Positions 26,130 to 34,263 are shown, counted from the first letter of the stretch. The stretch is DNA of 64,000 nt from Arthrobacter sp. U41 (GCF_001750145.1 NZ_CP015732.1:1116001-1180000); one strand, 5' to 3'. Notes: a model not told the origin generated them from the letters alone. Program-made: numbers and translations.

Positions 26130-26417
26130 CTAGCCACCGGCTACGGACTGGATGATCAGGACCTCCTGGCCCGGGGACACCTCGGTGGCGAGGCCCTGCA
26201 AACGGCGGATCTCATTCCCGTTGACGTATATATTCACGTAGCGCCGGACCGCCCCGGTCTCATCCCGCAACCGCCTCGACAGGGCCGGGTAGTCCCCGGT
26301 CACCAGGTCCAGCACACCCTCCACCGTCACCGCCGAGTCGGCGGGCGCAGTCAGCAAAGGCTGCCCCCCGGCCAGCGGCTGGAGGACACTGGGCAACACC
26401 ACACTGATTCCGGCCAC
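26130..26417 (-). CDS. MoaD/ThiS-family ubiquitin-like sulfur carrier protein
   Basis: 95 residues with the beta-grasp pattern and the C-terminal Gly-Gly (IIQSVAGG) that becomes adenylated and thiocarboxylated in sulfur carriers. A YVNIYVNGNEIRRLQGLAT segment and VSPGQEVLII are typical. No MoaE, ThiG or E1-like activating enzyme is nearby, so the pathway it serves is unclear. It lies directly after the BNR-repeat gene, six bases away on the same strand, and probably shares its mRNA. Confidence 0.85.
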   Translation of the reverse strand: MAGISVVLPSVLQPLAGGQPLLTAPADSAVTVEGVLDLVTGDYPALSRRLRDETGAVRRYVNIYVNGNEIRRLQGLATEVSPGQEVLIIQSVAGG

Positions 26418-26423
26418 GGGGCC

Positions 26424-27563
26424 TCAGGCGTTCACAGCGGCGCCGGGCAGGCCGGAAGCGGGGATAAAAGCCTGGGAGACGGAAGCGGCCCGCACGCACA
26501 GCACGTCCGGCAGATGCGAGGCCACCTCGGCGAAGTGTTCACCCTCGTCGGCGCTGGCATAGACACTGCCGCCTCGGGTGCCGAAGTACACGCCGGCCGG
26601 TTCCGCGGAGTCTACGCAGGCGGCATCCCGAAGCACGGAGTTGTATTCCGCCCCGGGCAGTCCGTCGTCCAGTCGCTTCCAGCTCGCACCGGCGTCGTCG
26701 GTCCGGTGGACGGCGAGTTTTCCCTCCGGCGGGATCCTTTCGCCGTCCGCTTTGAGCGGGATCACCCAGGCGGTGCCGGCCCGGCGGGGATGCGTGAGCA
26801 TCACGAAGCCGAAGTCCGCCGGCAGGCCTTCCGCGATTGATTCCCAGTTGTCCGCGTCGTCGTCACTGCGGTAGACACCGTGGTGGTTCTGCGCGTAGAG
26901 CCGGCCGTCGACGGCCGCATCGGCCGCAATCTTGTGCACGCACTGGCCGAACTCCGGGTTGGGGTCGGGCATGAAGTAGGCCGATATTCCCTTGTTCCGC
27001 GGTTCCCAGGAGCTGCCGCCGTCGAGCGAGCGGTAGACCCCGCCGGTGCTCATGGCGACGTGCACCTTCTCCCCGCTGGGGTCGATGACGATTGAGTGCG
27101 CCGCCGCGCCACCGTACCCGGCGCCCCATTCGCCGCGGTGCGGGTGGTCCCAAAGCCCGCGGTTGAGTTCGAAATGTTCGCCGCCGTCGGTGGATTTCCA
27201 GACCGAGATCGGCTCGCAGCCGGCCCAGACGACGCCGGGGCGGGACTCGGCGTCGGGGTGGATCTGCCAGACGCGTTCCAACGCCGCCTCCGTACCCTCG
27301 GGGAAGCGGATGGCGCCCTGTTCGGGCTCGTTCCACGTTTCGCCCAGGTCATCGGAGTGGAAGACAGTGGGACCCCAGTGCTCGGAACGCACACCAACCA
27401 GGATCCGGGTCCGGCCGTCACGGGTGTCGATGCCGACGCTGGGAACTTCGCTCATCAGAAAATGCGGACCGGTCACGGACCAGTCCTTGCGGTCCGGGCT
27501 GGTAGCCAGCCAGAGGCCTTTTTTGGTGCCGATCGCCAGGACATAACTCTCTGCGGTAGCCAT
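26424..27563 (-). CDS. BNR/sialidase-like beta-propeller protein
   Basis: About 379 residues from the ATG at 27563 (AAGGG just before it); the frame is open to 27599. It has a propeller made of repeats with Asp-box-like motifs, such as WKSTDGGEHFEL, YRSLDGGSSWEP, YRSDDDADNWES and HRTDDAGASWKR. The start YVLAIGTKKGLWLATS lacks a signal peptide, so it is cytoplasmic and unlikely to be a secreted sialidase. It is better described as a WD40/YVTN/BNR-like protein of unknown role. The gene is followed at once by the MoaD-like gene, which is probably meaningful. Confidence 0.85.
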   Translation of the reverse strand: MATAESYVLAIGTKKGLWLATSPDRKDWSVTGPHFLMSEVPSVGIDTRDGRTRILVGVRSEHWGPTVFHSDDLGETWNEPEQGAIRFPEGTEAALERVWQIHPDAESRPGVVWAGCEPISVWKSTDGGEHFELNRGLWDHPHRGEWGAGYGGAAAHSIVIDPSGEKVHVAMSTGGVYRSLDGGSSWEPRNKGISAYFMPDPNPEFGQCVHKIAADAAVDGRLYAQNHHGVYRSDDDADNWESIAEGLPADFGFVMLTHPRRAGTAWVIPLKADGERIPPEGKLAVHRTDDAGASWKRLDDGLPGAEYNSVLRDAACVDSAEPAGVYFGTRGGSVYASADEGEHFAEVASHLPDVLCVRAASVSQAFIPASGLPGAAVNA

Positions 27564-27630
27564 GACCCTTATCGAACCACTCATGCAGGGTGGCCGCAAC
27601 GGTTTTTCGCCGCTCGGAGGCCCGAGCCGG

Positions 27631-27831
27631 TCAATCCACGAATTCGGACTGCGTCTCGATGAAGTCCCAGTCGGCGTCGGTCAGCACCCCGGAAACGGCA
27701 TCCGGGTGCGGGCCGCCGGCCTCGGCAATGCCCTGCAGCACGGGTAGCGGCAACTCGGCGGCCCGCAGGTTTTCCCGCAGCCACTCCTTGCTCGCCAGAT
27801 CCAGATCCAGCCACCACATGAAGATTTCCAC
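27631..27831 (-). CDS. Small protein of unknown function (66 aa)
   Basis: A GTG at 27831 has AAAGGG seven bases upstream; another GTG at 27840 lies too close to the same site. The product starts VEIFMWWLDLDLASKEWLRE and ends WDFIETQSEFVD. It is acidic, helical and soluble-looking. It lies 67 bp upstream of the BNR-repeat gene on the same strand, so the small gene, the propeller gene and the MoaD-like gene may form an operon. I do not know its family. Confidence 0.6.
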   Translation of the reverse strand: MEIFMWWLDLDLASKEWLRENLRAAELPLPVLQGIAEAGGPHPDAVSGVLTDADWDFIETQSEFVD

Positions 27832-27996
27832 GGCGGTCACCCTTTCCTCAGTTCCTCAACGTTAGGCCCGGCACCGGAGGTGTTCAAGGGCCGCATGGCT
27901 CTGGCGGCCTACAGCGCCGGGAGCAGATCGGCGGTCCGCGGAAGGACCGGGGAGTAAGTCCCTGTTCTGGCCGTGGAGCGGGGGCCACAATTGAGT

Positions 27997-28509
27997 ATGT
28001 CCGCCGAACGCACGAGTGGTCCGCCGCCCCTTGTCGTCGGCGTGCTCCCGGGGCAGAGCCCCGAAGTGCTGCAGACCGCCGCCGCGCTGGCCTCGCAACT
28101 CGCCGCCCCGCTGATCTGCGCCCACGTGGATGAGGCCAGCTATCTTGTGGAATGGGATCCGGCGCGGTCCGCGCACCGGCTGTCGCTGCACCCGGACACC
28201 GACAACGCCGAGATCCGGGCCGTAACCCAGGAGCTGCGGAACAGCATCGGCTCAGCCTGCGACGCCCTTGGCATCCACTGGACCCTGCGGACGCTGGCGG
28301 GGGACCCGGCACGGGCGCTGGGCAGGCTGGCGGCCGACGTCGGCGCCGCCATGATCATCGTGGGCACACCGGAACCCGGCTTGGGCCACAGGATTTCCGC
28401 TGCGCTCAACGGGTCGGTGGCCGCGTGGCTTAGCCACCATCAAGACCATCCGATCCTGATCGTTCCGGTCCGGTCGGCAGTCCACCACCGGACAAAACAT
28501 GGTTCCTGA
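27997..28509 (+). CDS. Universal stress protein (UspA family)
   Basis: About 170 residues, a single Usp domain. The first strand is PPLVVGVLPGQSPEVLQTAA and the C-terminal nucleotide-site region includes MIIVGTPEPGLGHRI and GSVAAWLSHHQDHPILIVPV. Members bind ATP or other nucleotides and help in stress survival; the glycine pattern suggests the ATP-binding type, but it is not exact. I prefer the ATG at 27997 over the one at 27973, because the family starts close to the first strand. The DinB-like gene follows 23 bp later. Confidence 0.85.
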   Translation: MSAERTSGPPPLVVGVLPGQSPEVLQTAAALASQLAAPLICAHVDEASYLVEWDPARSAHRLSLHPDTDNAEIRAVTQELRNSIGSACDALGIHWTLRTLAGDPARALGRLAADVGAAMIIVGTPEPGLGHRISAALNGSVAAWLSHHQDHPILIVPVRSAVHHRTKHGS

Positions 28510-28532
28510 CCTGCATCCTTACCGGGGCCGTT

Positions 28533-29090
28533 GTGACCGTGCCGTTTGACCGCGAGGCCGTGGTCGCCGAATACCGGCGCAATTGCGCAGAGCTCGAAGC
28601 CACCCTGGCGGCTGCCCCGCCCGAGGCGCTGTTGCGCCGCAGTGCGGGCACCCGCTGGAGCAACGAGGAGCTGCTCTACCACATGGTGTTCGGCTACGTT
28701 GTAGTCCTGGCCCTGCTGCCCCTGGTGCGGATCTTTGGACGGCTGCCCGTTCCGGTCAGCCGAGGTTTCGCGTGGCTGTTGAACGCCGGAACGGCACCGT
28801 TCAACGTCGTCAACTACTGGGGATCCAAAGGTGGCGCCCGGATTTTCAACCGGCGGCGGATGGCCGCCAAGCTGCGCCGGGTGACTTCGGCGCTGGAAAA
28901 GCGGCTGCGGCGGGAGACCGCTCATGGCCTGGCCCGCCGGATGTATTTCCCGACCCGCTGGGACCCGTTTTTCAAAGAGACCATGACCCTGGCGGACGTT
29001 TATGCCTATCCGGTGGCCCACTTCGGTTTTCATGCCGCCCAGTTGTCCCTGGGCTCCGCTCACGGGAACCGGCGCGATCCCCTAAAGTAA
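28533..29090 (+). CDS. DinB-like four-helix-bundle protein
   Basis: 185 residues from a GTG. The N-terminal part reads as a DinB/DUF664-type helix bundle (YRRNCAELEATLAAAPPEAL, then TRWSNEELLYHMVFGY), and HFGFHAAQL near the end may supply a metal-ligand His. Between them is a hydrophobic helix pair (VVVLALLPLVRIFGRLPVPV) that could touch the membrane, unusual for the family. It probably shares a transcript with the stress protein gene. No enzymatic role can be assigned. Confidence 0.65.
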   Translation: MTVPFDREAVVAEYRRNCAELEATLAAAPPEALLRRSAGTRWSNEELLYHMVFGYVVVLALLPLVRIFGRLPVPVSRGFAWLLNAGTAPFNVVNYWGSKGGARIFNRRRMAAKLRRVTSALEKRLRRETAHGLARRMYFPTRWDPFFKETMTLADVYAYPVAHFGFHAAQLSLGSAHGNRRDPLK

Positions 29091-29099
29091 AGCGAAAGT

Positions 29100-29229
29100 A
29101 GTTATTCGGGGTGCTGGCTTTCTCCGCCTACCGCCACGTAAGCTGGAGTCCGTAGGCGGACGATCGACCGCCTACCCAAAGACTGCTCCGGAGTGCGTAT
29201 CCCCCAATAACGCACTCCGGAGCTTTTTT
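29100..29229 (+). ncRNA. Candidate structured small RNA ending in a strong terminator
   Basis: CCGCCTAC appears at 29124-29131 and 29168-29175, with its complement GTAGGCGG at 29152-29159 between them, so two alternative hairpins are possible. A third hairpin, with a 14-bp stem (29185-29198/29210-29223) and a C-rich loop (five Cs), is followed by TTTTTT. The layout recalls actinobacterial 6C RNA, but the first loop lacks the C-run. It could instead be a 3' leader/terminator of the DinB-like gene. The 5' end is a guess. Confidence 0.45.
29185..29229 (+). terminator. Strong rho-independent terminator
   Basis: GCTCCGGAGTGCGT (29185-29198) pairs perfectly with 29210-29223 around an 11-base loop containing CCCCC, followed by six Ts (29224-29229). 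It separates the DinB-like gene (or the RNA candidate) from the copper operon. Confidence 0.9.
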
Positions 29230-29263
29230 GTCTCGTGACCTGCCCCTGGCCGTCAGCCGCAAG

Positions 29264-29304
29264 ATACCCCCACCGGGTACTTGCCACATACCCCTAGGGG
29301 GTAT
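29264..29304. promoter_or_regulatory. Two tandem CsoR-type operators and a leaderless promoter
   Basis: ATACCCCCACCGGGTAC at 29264-29280 and ATACCCCTAGGGGGTAT at 29288-29304 match the G/C-tract palindromes known for CsoR (ATACCCCC...GGGTAT form). The second is perfect and overlaps TATAGG (29302-29307), a likely -10. The csoR ATG at 29316 comes only 8 bases later and has no ribosome site, so the mRNA is probably leaderless. Apo-CsoR would block this promoter and Cu(I) would release it. Confidence 0.8.
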
Positions 29305-29315
29305 AGGTTTGGCTT

Positions 29316-29663
29316 ATGAACGAGCCCGAAGTCCCCGCCATGGCATCCGCGGACGCTGAGCTGCACCCAGAGCACGGCTATTCCTCCAACAAGGAGGCCT
29401 ACCTGCGGCGGCTCAAACGGATCGAAGGCCAGGTGCGCGGCATCGCCCGGATGGTCGATGAGGACAAATACTGCATCGACATCCTGACCCAGGTCGCAGC
29501 CGTCACCAAGGCCCTGCACGCCGTCAGCCTCGGACTGGTGGAGGAGCACATCGGCCACTGCGTCGTCGGCGCCGCCTCAGAACCGGACGCGGAGCTTCGG
29601 GCCGAGGCCATCGACTTCAAGGTCAAGGAGGCCACCGATGCCATCGGGCGCCTGCTGCGGTAG
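29316..29663 (+). CDS. csoR: Copper-sensing repressor CsoR
   Basis: 115 residues, an all-helical DUF156 regulator. The Cu(I) ligand set Cys-His-Cys is visible: DKYCIDILTQ, then EEHIGHC with His and Cys four apart. The helix NKEAYLRRLKRIEGQVRGIA carries the basic DNA-contact residues. It represses its own operon through the tandem operators just upstream and lets copZ and copA be expressed when copper binds. The N-terminal 25 residues before the core are acidic and probably flexible. Confidence 0.93.
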   Translation: MNEPEVPAMASADAELHPEHGYSSNKEAYLRRLKRIEGQVRGIARMVDEDKYCIDILTQVAAVTKALHAVSLGLVEEHIGHCVVGAASEPDAELRAEAIDFKVKEATDAIGRLLR

Positions 29664-29730
29664 CGGCAACACCACACACCACACGTCCGGGCTGTTGGAC
29701 CCCCAGCAGCCCAACCACAAGGAGCAAGCC

Positions 29731-29961
29731 ATGAGCACCGTTTCCACCACAGTCAACGTTTCCGGCATGACCTGCGGGCACTGCGTGTCCTCGGTCAGCG
29801 AAGAGCTGGAGGCGCTGGCCGGGGTCGAGAAGGTCGACGTCGACCTCAACTCCGGCGGGATCTCCACCGTCACCATCACCTCCGCCGGCGCGCTGTCCGA
29901 CTCCGAGATCGGCGAGGCCGTTGCCGAAGCCGGCTACCTGGTCGTGGCCAACCGGGCCTGA
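29731..29961 (+). CDS. copZ: Copper chaperone CopZ (HMA domain)
   Basis: 76 residues with the heavy-metal-associated fold and the GMTCGHC metal motif near residue 12. The ATG at 29731 follows AAGGAG with an ideal gap. It carries Cu(I) in the cytoplasm and hands it to CopA and CsoR. It lies 67 bp after csoR and 53 bp before copA in one operon. The loop VDLNSGGISTVTI is slightly longer than in the shortest CopZ proteins. Confidence 0.93.
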   Translation: MSTVSTTVNVSGMTCGHCVSSVSEELEALAGVEKVDVDLNSGGISTVTITSAGALSDSEIGEAVAEAGYLVVANRA

Positions 29962-30014
29962 GCAGCACCCGCCCGGAACCCCGCACAGCGCAGACCACCA
30001 GGATTAGGACCACC

Positions 30015-32336
30015 GTGAACAGAGAGCAACTGCTGGACCAGCCCGGCACCCGGGTTATCGAACTCGATATCGAGGGAATGACCTGCGCCTCCTGCGTCAG
30101 CCGCGTGGAACGCAAGCTCGGAAAGCTCGACGGCGTCACGGCCACCGTCAACCTCCCCCTGGAATCAGCCCATGTGACGGTCCCGGCGGACATCACCGAC
30201 GACCAGATCACCGGCACAGTGGCGTCAGCAGGCTACAAAGCCACGATCCGCGGAGGTGCGCCGTCGACGCGCGCCGACGGTGCCGGCATGCGGGAGCATG
30301 CCGAGCATGGCGGGCCGGCGGCGGGCAGCGGCATCCCCATGGCAACCCACCCGGCGGCCAAGCTCCGCCCGCGCCTGATCGTCGCGGCCATCCTCACCGT
30401 CCCGGTGTTCCTGATTTCGATGTTCCCGGCCTTCCAGTTCGCCAACTGGGGCTGGGTAGCGGCAGCCCTGGCCCTGCCCGTGGTGACCTGGGCAGCCTGG
30501 CCGTTCCACCGGGCCGCCGCCGTCAACGCCCGGCACCTCGCCTCCACGATGGACACACTCGTCTCCATCGGCGTCACCGCGGCCTACGTTTTCTCGGCGT
30601 GGCAGCTCGCCGTGGACCCGCGGATGACCGAGCACGCCGGTATGGAGATGGGTACCGGCGGCCTCTACTTCGAGGTTGCGGCGGTCGTCACGACCTTCCT
30701 GCTGCTGGGCCGGTATCTGGAGGCCAATGCCAAGCAAAAGGCAGGAGACGCGCTCAAGGCACTGCTGAACCTGGGCGCCAAGGACGCCACGGTCCTCCGC
30801 GACGGCCGGGAGCTGCAGGTCCCCGCCGATCAGCTGGGGGTGGGCGACCTCATCGTGGTCCGCCCCGGCGAGAAAATTGCGACTGACGGCATTGTCGTCG
30901 ACGGCTCCTCCGCGGTCGACGCCTCGCTGGTCACCGGCGAATCGGTGCCGGTGGAAGTCGGCCCGGACAGCCCGGTCACGGGTGCCACCATCAACACCTC
31001 CGGCCGCCTGCTGGTCCGCGCCACGCGCGTCGGGGCAGAGACCACGCTGGCCCAGATGGGTCGGCTGGTCTCGCAGGCGCAGACCGGCAAGGCGCCGATC
31101 GCGCGTCTCGCGGACCGGATCAGCGCGGTGTTCGTGCCGGTGGTCCTGGCCGTCGCCGCGGTGACCTTTGGCGCCTGGCTGCTCGCTGCCGGGCCGGCGA
31201 TCAGCGAGGTTGAACTCCGTGCAGCGTTCACGGCCGCCGTCGCCGTGTTGGTCATCGCCTGCCCTTGTGCCCTGGGCCTGGCCACGCCGGTGGGGCTTCT
31301 CACCGGGACCGGCCGGGGGGCGCAGCTGGGCATCCTGATCAGGGGACCGCAGGTTTTGGAGGACACCCGGACCGTGGACACTATCCTGCTGGACAAGACC
31401 GGCACCGTGACCACCGGCCACCTCGCGGTCGACGGCACGGACGCCTTCGGAACCTTCAGCGCTGCCGAGGTCCTGCGCCTGGCCGGAGCCCTGGAGTCCG
31501 CATCCGAACACCCGATCGCCCGCGCCATCGCTGCTTCGGCCCTCTCGGCCGAGCGCCGCAACAGCGACCCCGCATCCCTTCCCGACGTCGTCGGCTTCCG
31601 CTCCGCGCCCGGTGGCGGAGTCCGGGGAACCGTCGAGGGCCGGCTGGTGACGGCAGGCCGGACCGGCTGGCTGGAGAAGAACGGCATCGCTGCCACCGCC
31701 GCGCAACTGGAGGTCCTCAACGCGGCCGAAGGCTCCGGGGCCACTGCGATCTGGCTCGCTGTGGACGGAGAGCCCGCCGGCATCATTAGCCTGCGGGATA
31801 CGCTCAAGCCGGGATCCGCAGCCGCGATCTCGCGGCTCCGCGATCTGGGTCTGCGGCCTATCCTCCTGACCGGGGACAACGCGGCCGTGGCCGCGCAGGT
31901 GGCAGCCGCCGTCGGCATCGACCCGCAGGATGTGTTTGCGGGCGTGCTGCCGGAGGGCAAGGTCGAAGCGGTGCGGAAGCTGCAGTCCGCCGGCGCCACT
32001 GTCGCCATGGCCGGCGACGGCGTCAATGACGCCGCGGCACTGGCCCAGGCGGATCTGGGCATCGCGATGGGCTCCGGCACTGATGTTGCGATCGAGGCCG
32101 CCGACCTGACGGTCATGGGCAATGAGCTGGGCCAGGTCGCGCAGGCAATCGAGCTTTCCCGCAGGACGCTGGCGACCATCAAGACGAACCTCTTCTGGGC
32201 CTTCTTCTACAACGCCATCGGGATCCCGGTGGCGGCCCTGGGGCTGCTCAACCCGATGATCGCCGGCGCCGCCATGGCCGCCAGTTCCGTGCTGGTCGTG
32301 GCCAACTCGCTGCGGCTGCGCAGCTTCGGGAAGTAG
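30015..32336 (+). CDS. copA: Cu(I)-translocating P1B-type ATPase CopA
   Basis: 773 residues from a GTG. One N-terminal HMA domain with GMTCASC is followed by eight membrane helices with the metal-transport motif ACPCALG (CPC), the actuator TGES, the phosphorylation motif DKTGT, the SEHP histidine site and the hinge AGDGVND. All parts are present, so it should be active in pumping Cu(I) out of the cytoplasm. Residues 80-105 form a charged linker rich in His (MREHAEHG), which may bind metal. It is the last gene of the csoR operon. Confidence 0.95.
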   Translation: MNREQLLDQPGTRVIELDIEGMTCASCVSRVERKLGKLDGVTATVNLPLESAHVTVPADITDDQITGTVASAGYKATIRGGAPSTRADGAGMREHAEHGGPAAGSGIPMATHPAAKLRPRLIVAAILTVPVFLISMFPAFQFANWGWVAAALALPVVTWAAWPFHRAAAVNARHLASTMDTLVSIGVTAAYVFSAWQLAVDPRMTEHAGMEMGTGGLYFEVAAVVTTFLLLGRYLEANAKQKAGDALKALLNLGAKDATVLRDGRELQVPADQLGVGDLIVVRPGEKIATDGIVVDGSSAVDASLVTGESVPVEVGPDSPVTGATINTSGRLLVRATRVGAETTLAQMGRLVSQAQTGKAPIARLADRISAVFVPVVLAVAAVTFGAWLLAAGPAISEVELRAAFTAAVAVLVIACPCALGLATPVGLLTGTGRGAQLGILIRGPQVLEDTRTVDTILLDKTGTVTTGHLAVDGTDAFGTFSAAEVLRLAGALESASEHPIARAIAASALSAERRNSDPASLPDVVGFRSAPGGGVRGTVEGRLVTAGRTGWLEKNGIAATAAQLEVLNAAEGSGATAIWLAVDGEPAGIISLRDTLKPGSAAAISRLRDLGLRPILLTGDNAAVAAQVAAAVGIDPQDVFAGVLPEGKVEAVRKLQSAGATVAMAGDGVNDAAALAQADLGIAMGSGTDVAIEAADLTVMGNELGQVAQAIELSRRTLATIKTNLFWAFFYNAIGIPVAALGLLNPMIAGAAMAASSVLVVANSLRLRSFGK

Positions 32337-32363
32337 TCCGCCCGCCGCCCGGGCGCCCCTCCC

Positions 32364-32636
32364 TCAGGCCGCACCAAAGCGGACGGCCGACCGGGCTTTT
32401 GCCTTGGCAGCCTCCTCGCCGCGGTCCTTTGCCGGCGCGTGGGTCACCAGGGAGTCGAGCAGGTGCTGCGTGGCGTGGGCAATCTCATGCACAGCCCGGT
32501 TGAAGGCCTCTTCGTTGGCCTTGGACGGCTTGGTGCTGCCACTAATCTTGCGCACGTATTGCAGCGCGGCGGCTTCCACCTCGGCGGTGGTCGCGTGGGG
32601 TTCAAAATTGTGGAGAGTCCGGATGTTTCGGCACAT
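32364..32636 (-). CDS. DUF2277-family protein
   Basis: 90 residues. It starts MCRNIRTLHNFEPHAT, the conserved opening of DUF2277 proteins, and continues with a helical core (AALQYVRKISGSTKPSKANE, then FNRAVHEIAHATQHLL). The conserved Cys2 and the HEIAHAT His pair might hold a metal, but no function is known. The gene converges on copA, with 27 bp between the stops, and no obvious terminator separates them. It probably is a single-gene transcript. Confidence 0.85.
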   Translation of the reverse strand: MCRNIRTLHNFEPHATTAEVEAAALQYVRKISGSTKPSKANEEAFNRAVHEIAHATQHLLDSLVTHAPAKDRGEEAAKAKARSAVRFGAA

Positions 32637-32719
32637 ATCTCCATGTTAGGTGCCTTCAGGCCCGGGAACGAGAGCCCGTATGAGGGCGTTGCCACCGGCG
32701 GGCAGGAACGTGAAGGCGG

Positions 32720-32750
32720 GATGGGCAGTGGTGCCCATCGACACTTTTTC
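32720..32750 (+). other. Hairpin followed by a short T-run upstream of the WXG100 gene
   Basis: GATGGGCA (32720-32727) and TGCCCATC (32732-32739) are perfect inverted repeats around GTGG, followed a few bases later by TTTTT at 32744-32748. It could be a weak terminator or attenuator in the leader of the WXG100 gene, or an operator. Otherwise I see nothing definite in 32637-32857. Confidence 0.3.
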
Positions 32751-32857
32751 GGCAGGCAGGGTAGGTTCGAGGCAATGGACTTCCGGGAACTGCCGGGGGC
32801 CTTTGGGGGACGCCGGCATGGATCGGGTCCGTTTCACTTACTGAAGGAGATTTACGC

Positions 32858-33121
32858 ATGGCTATTTGGGGTGCAGACATTGCTCAGCTCAAGACTCTTG
32901 GGACGAAGCTGCAGGCCGGTTCGTCCGAGATTGACAAGCAGAAGTCGCTGCTGACCAAGGTGCTCGAGGGCACCGACTGGAAGGGCCCGGACGCCGAGAA
33001 GTTCCGCAGCGAGTGGAACGGCCAGCACGTTGCCGCGCTGGCGAAGGTTTCCCAGGCGCTGCAGGAGGCCGGCAAGCAGGCCAGCCGGAACGCCACCGAG
33101 CAGGAAAACGCCTCCCGCTAG
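32858..33121 (+). CDS. WXG100-family protein (ESX/type VII secretion target)
   Basis: 87 residues with two helices split by the turn DWKGPDAEKF, which holds the W-x-G motif. AAGGAG stands before the ATG. The family forms helical hairpin dimers that are exported by type VII secretion. The C-terminus NATEQENASR is polar and lacks a clear YxxxD/E signal. No EccC, EccB, EccD or mycosin gene is in the window, so the secretion machinery must be elsewhere or the protein acts otherwise. A strong terminator follows 16 bp later. Confidence 0.88.
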   Translation: MAIWGADIAQLKTLGTKLQAGSSEIDKQKSLLTKVLEGTDWKGPDAEKFRSEWNGQHVAALAKVSQALQEAGKQASRNATEQENASR

Positions 33122-33136
33122 GCCAAGGTCCTCCAC

Positions 33137-33172
33137 CGAACGGCCCGGACGCACCCGCGTCCGGGCCGTTCG
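33137..33172. terminator. Bidirectional hairpin between the WXG100 and EamA genes
   Basis: A 16-bp perfect stem (33137-33152/33157-33172) with a four-base loop lies between two convergent genes. There is no long T-run on either strand, but its strength and place suggest it ends both transcripts. Confidence 0.75.
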
Positions 33173-33185
33173 TGTCGGAGCCGGC

Positions 33186-34253
33186 TTACGGCACGGGCTC
33201 GACGTCGTTCGCATGGTCCAGCGCTGCCGGCATTCCCGCACCCGCGCCGGAAGGGGACCGGAGCTCGTCCAGCCGAACCAGCACCACCCCGCCCACAATC
33301 AGCAGCCCGCCGACGAGCTGGATGGAGCCCGGCAGTTCGCCAAGGAGCAGCCACGCCCAGATGACGGCGAACAGCACCTCGGTCAGTGAGACAAAGGACG
33401 CCACCTTCGAGCCCAGCGCCCGCGCCGCCACTATGCCGGAGACGTAGGCCAGCACGGTGGCCAGCACCACGAGTCCACCCAGCGCCACCCACCAGGGTGT
33501 GACCCACGGGCCAAGCCGGGTGTCGGTGGTGCTGAACGCCATGGGCAGCAGGCCGGTTGCCCCGGCAAGCCACATGGTGACGGCGCCGACCACGAGACCG
33601 CCGGAGGCCAGGACGATCGGGGGCAGGGTGTCGTTTTCCTTGGCCGTGATGAAGAAGTAAATGGCCAGGCAGACGGCCGCTGCGATCCCCCACAGCACGC
33701 CGACGAAGTCGATCCTGACGGCTCCGGTGAGGTCCAGCACCAGGACCAGACCGCCGAGGGACAGCAGGGTTCCGGCGACCGTCAGCGGCCGCGGGCGTTT
33801 CCTGCTGGCAGCCCAGAGCCACAGCACGATGATCACGGGTGCCAGGTATTCCAGCAGCAGGGCGACCCCCACCGAGAGCCGGGCCACCGCATTGAAATAG
33901 AACAGCTGGCAGGCGGCAACGCCGATGAGGCCGAAGAGCAGCACCGTGAGCCAGTTGTCCCTGAGCTGGTGCCAGCGCCCGCGCAGCGCCGGTATGGCGG
34001 GAACGGCCAGGATGAGCGCTGCCCCCGTAAGGCGGGCGGTAACGGCTGCCCCGGGGCTCCAGCCAGTTTCCAGCAGCGCCTTGGCAAAGGAGCCGGAGAG
34101 ACCGAACACCGCGGATGAAAACAAGGCAACGCCCAGGCCCGAAGCCATGAATCCCGAGGCCGGTCCGGGCCGGCCGGCACGAAGTGTCCCGGGAGCGGAC
34201 ACTCCGGATTTGTTCACGGCCGGGGCGTCGGCGGAGCGGCGTGCGGCAGACAC
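33186..34253 (-). CDS. EamA-family (DMT) transporter
   Basis: 355 residues with ten predicted membrane helices in two EamA repeats (GLSGSFAKALLETGWSPG and GIAAAVCLAIYFFITAKEN start them). RhaT/YddG-type members export amino acids or metabolites. The N-terminus has an extra 35 polar residues before the first helix, and the C-terminus ends in a hydrophilic tail. The GTG start has AGGAGG six bases upstream. It is divergent from the CGNR zinc-finger gene, whose product may regulate it. Substrate unknown. Confidence 0.88.
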   Translation of the reverse strand: MSAARRSADAPAVNKSGVSAPGTLRAGRPGPASGFMASGLGVALFSSAVFGLSGSFAKALLETGWSPGAAVTARLTGAALILAVPAIPALRGRWHQLRDNWLTVLLFGLIGVAACQLFYFNAVARLSVGVALLLEYLAPVIIVLWLWAASRKRPRPLTVAGTLLSLGGLVLVLDLTGAVRIDFVGVLWGIAAAVCLAIYFFITAKENDTLPPIVLASGGLVVGAVTMWLAGATGLLPMAFSTTDTRLGPWVTPWWVALGGLVVLATVLAYVSGIVAARALGSKVASFVSLTEVLFAVIWAWLLLGELPGSIQLVGGLLIVGGVVLVRLDELRSPSGAGAGMPAALDHANDVEPVP

Positions 34254-34263
34254 AGACTGCCTC

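Noticed and set aside
29100..29229. A confident call of 6C RNA
   Set aside because: Only the terminator hairpin has a C-rich loop (five Cs); the first stem-loop lacks the second C-run that defines the family.
32858..33121. A type VII secretion locus around the WXG100 gene
   Set aside because: No ATPase, channel or protease component lies on either side.
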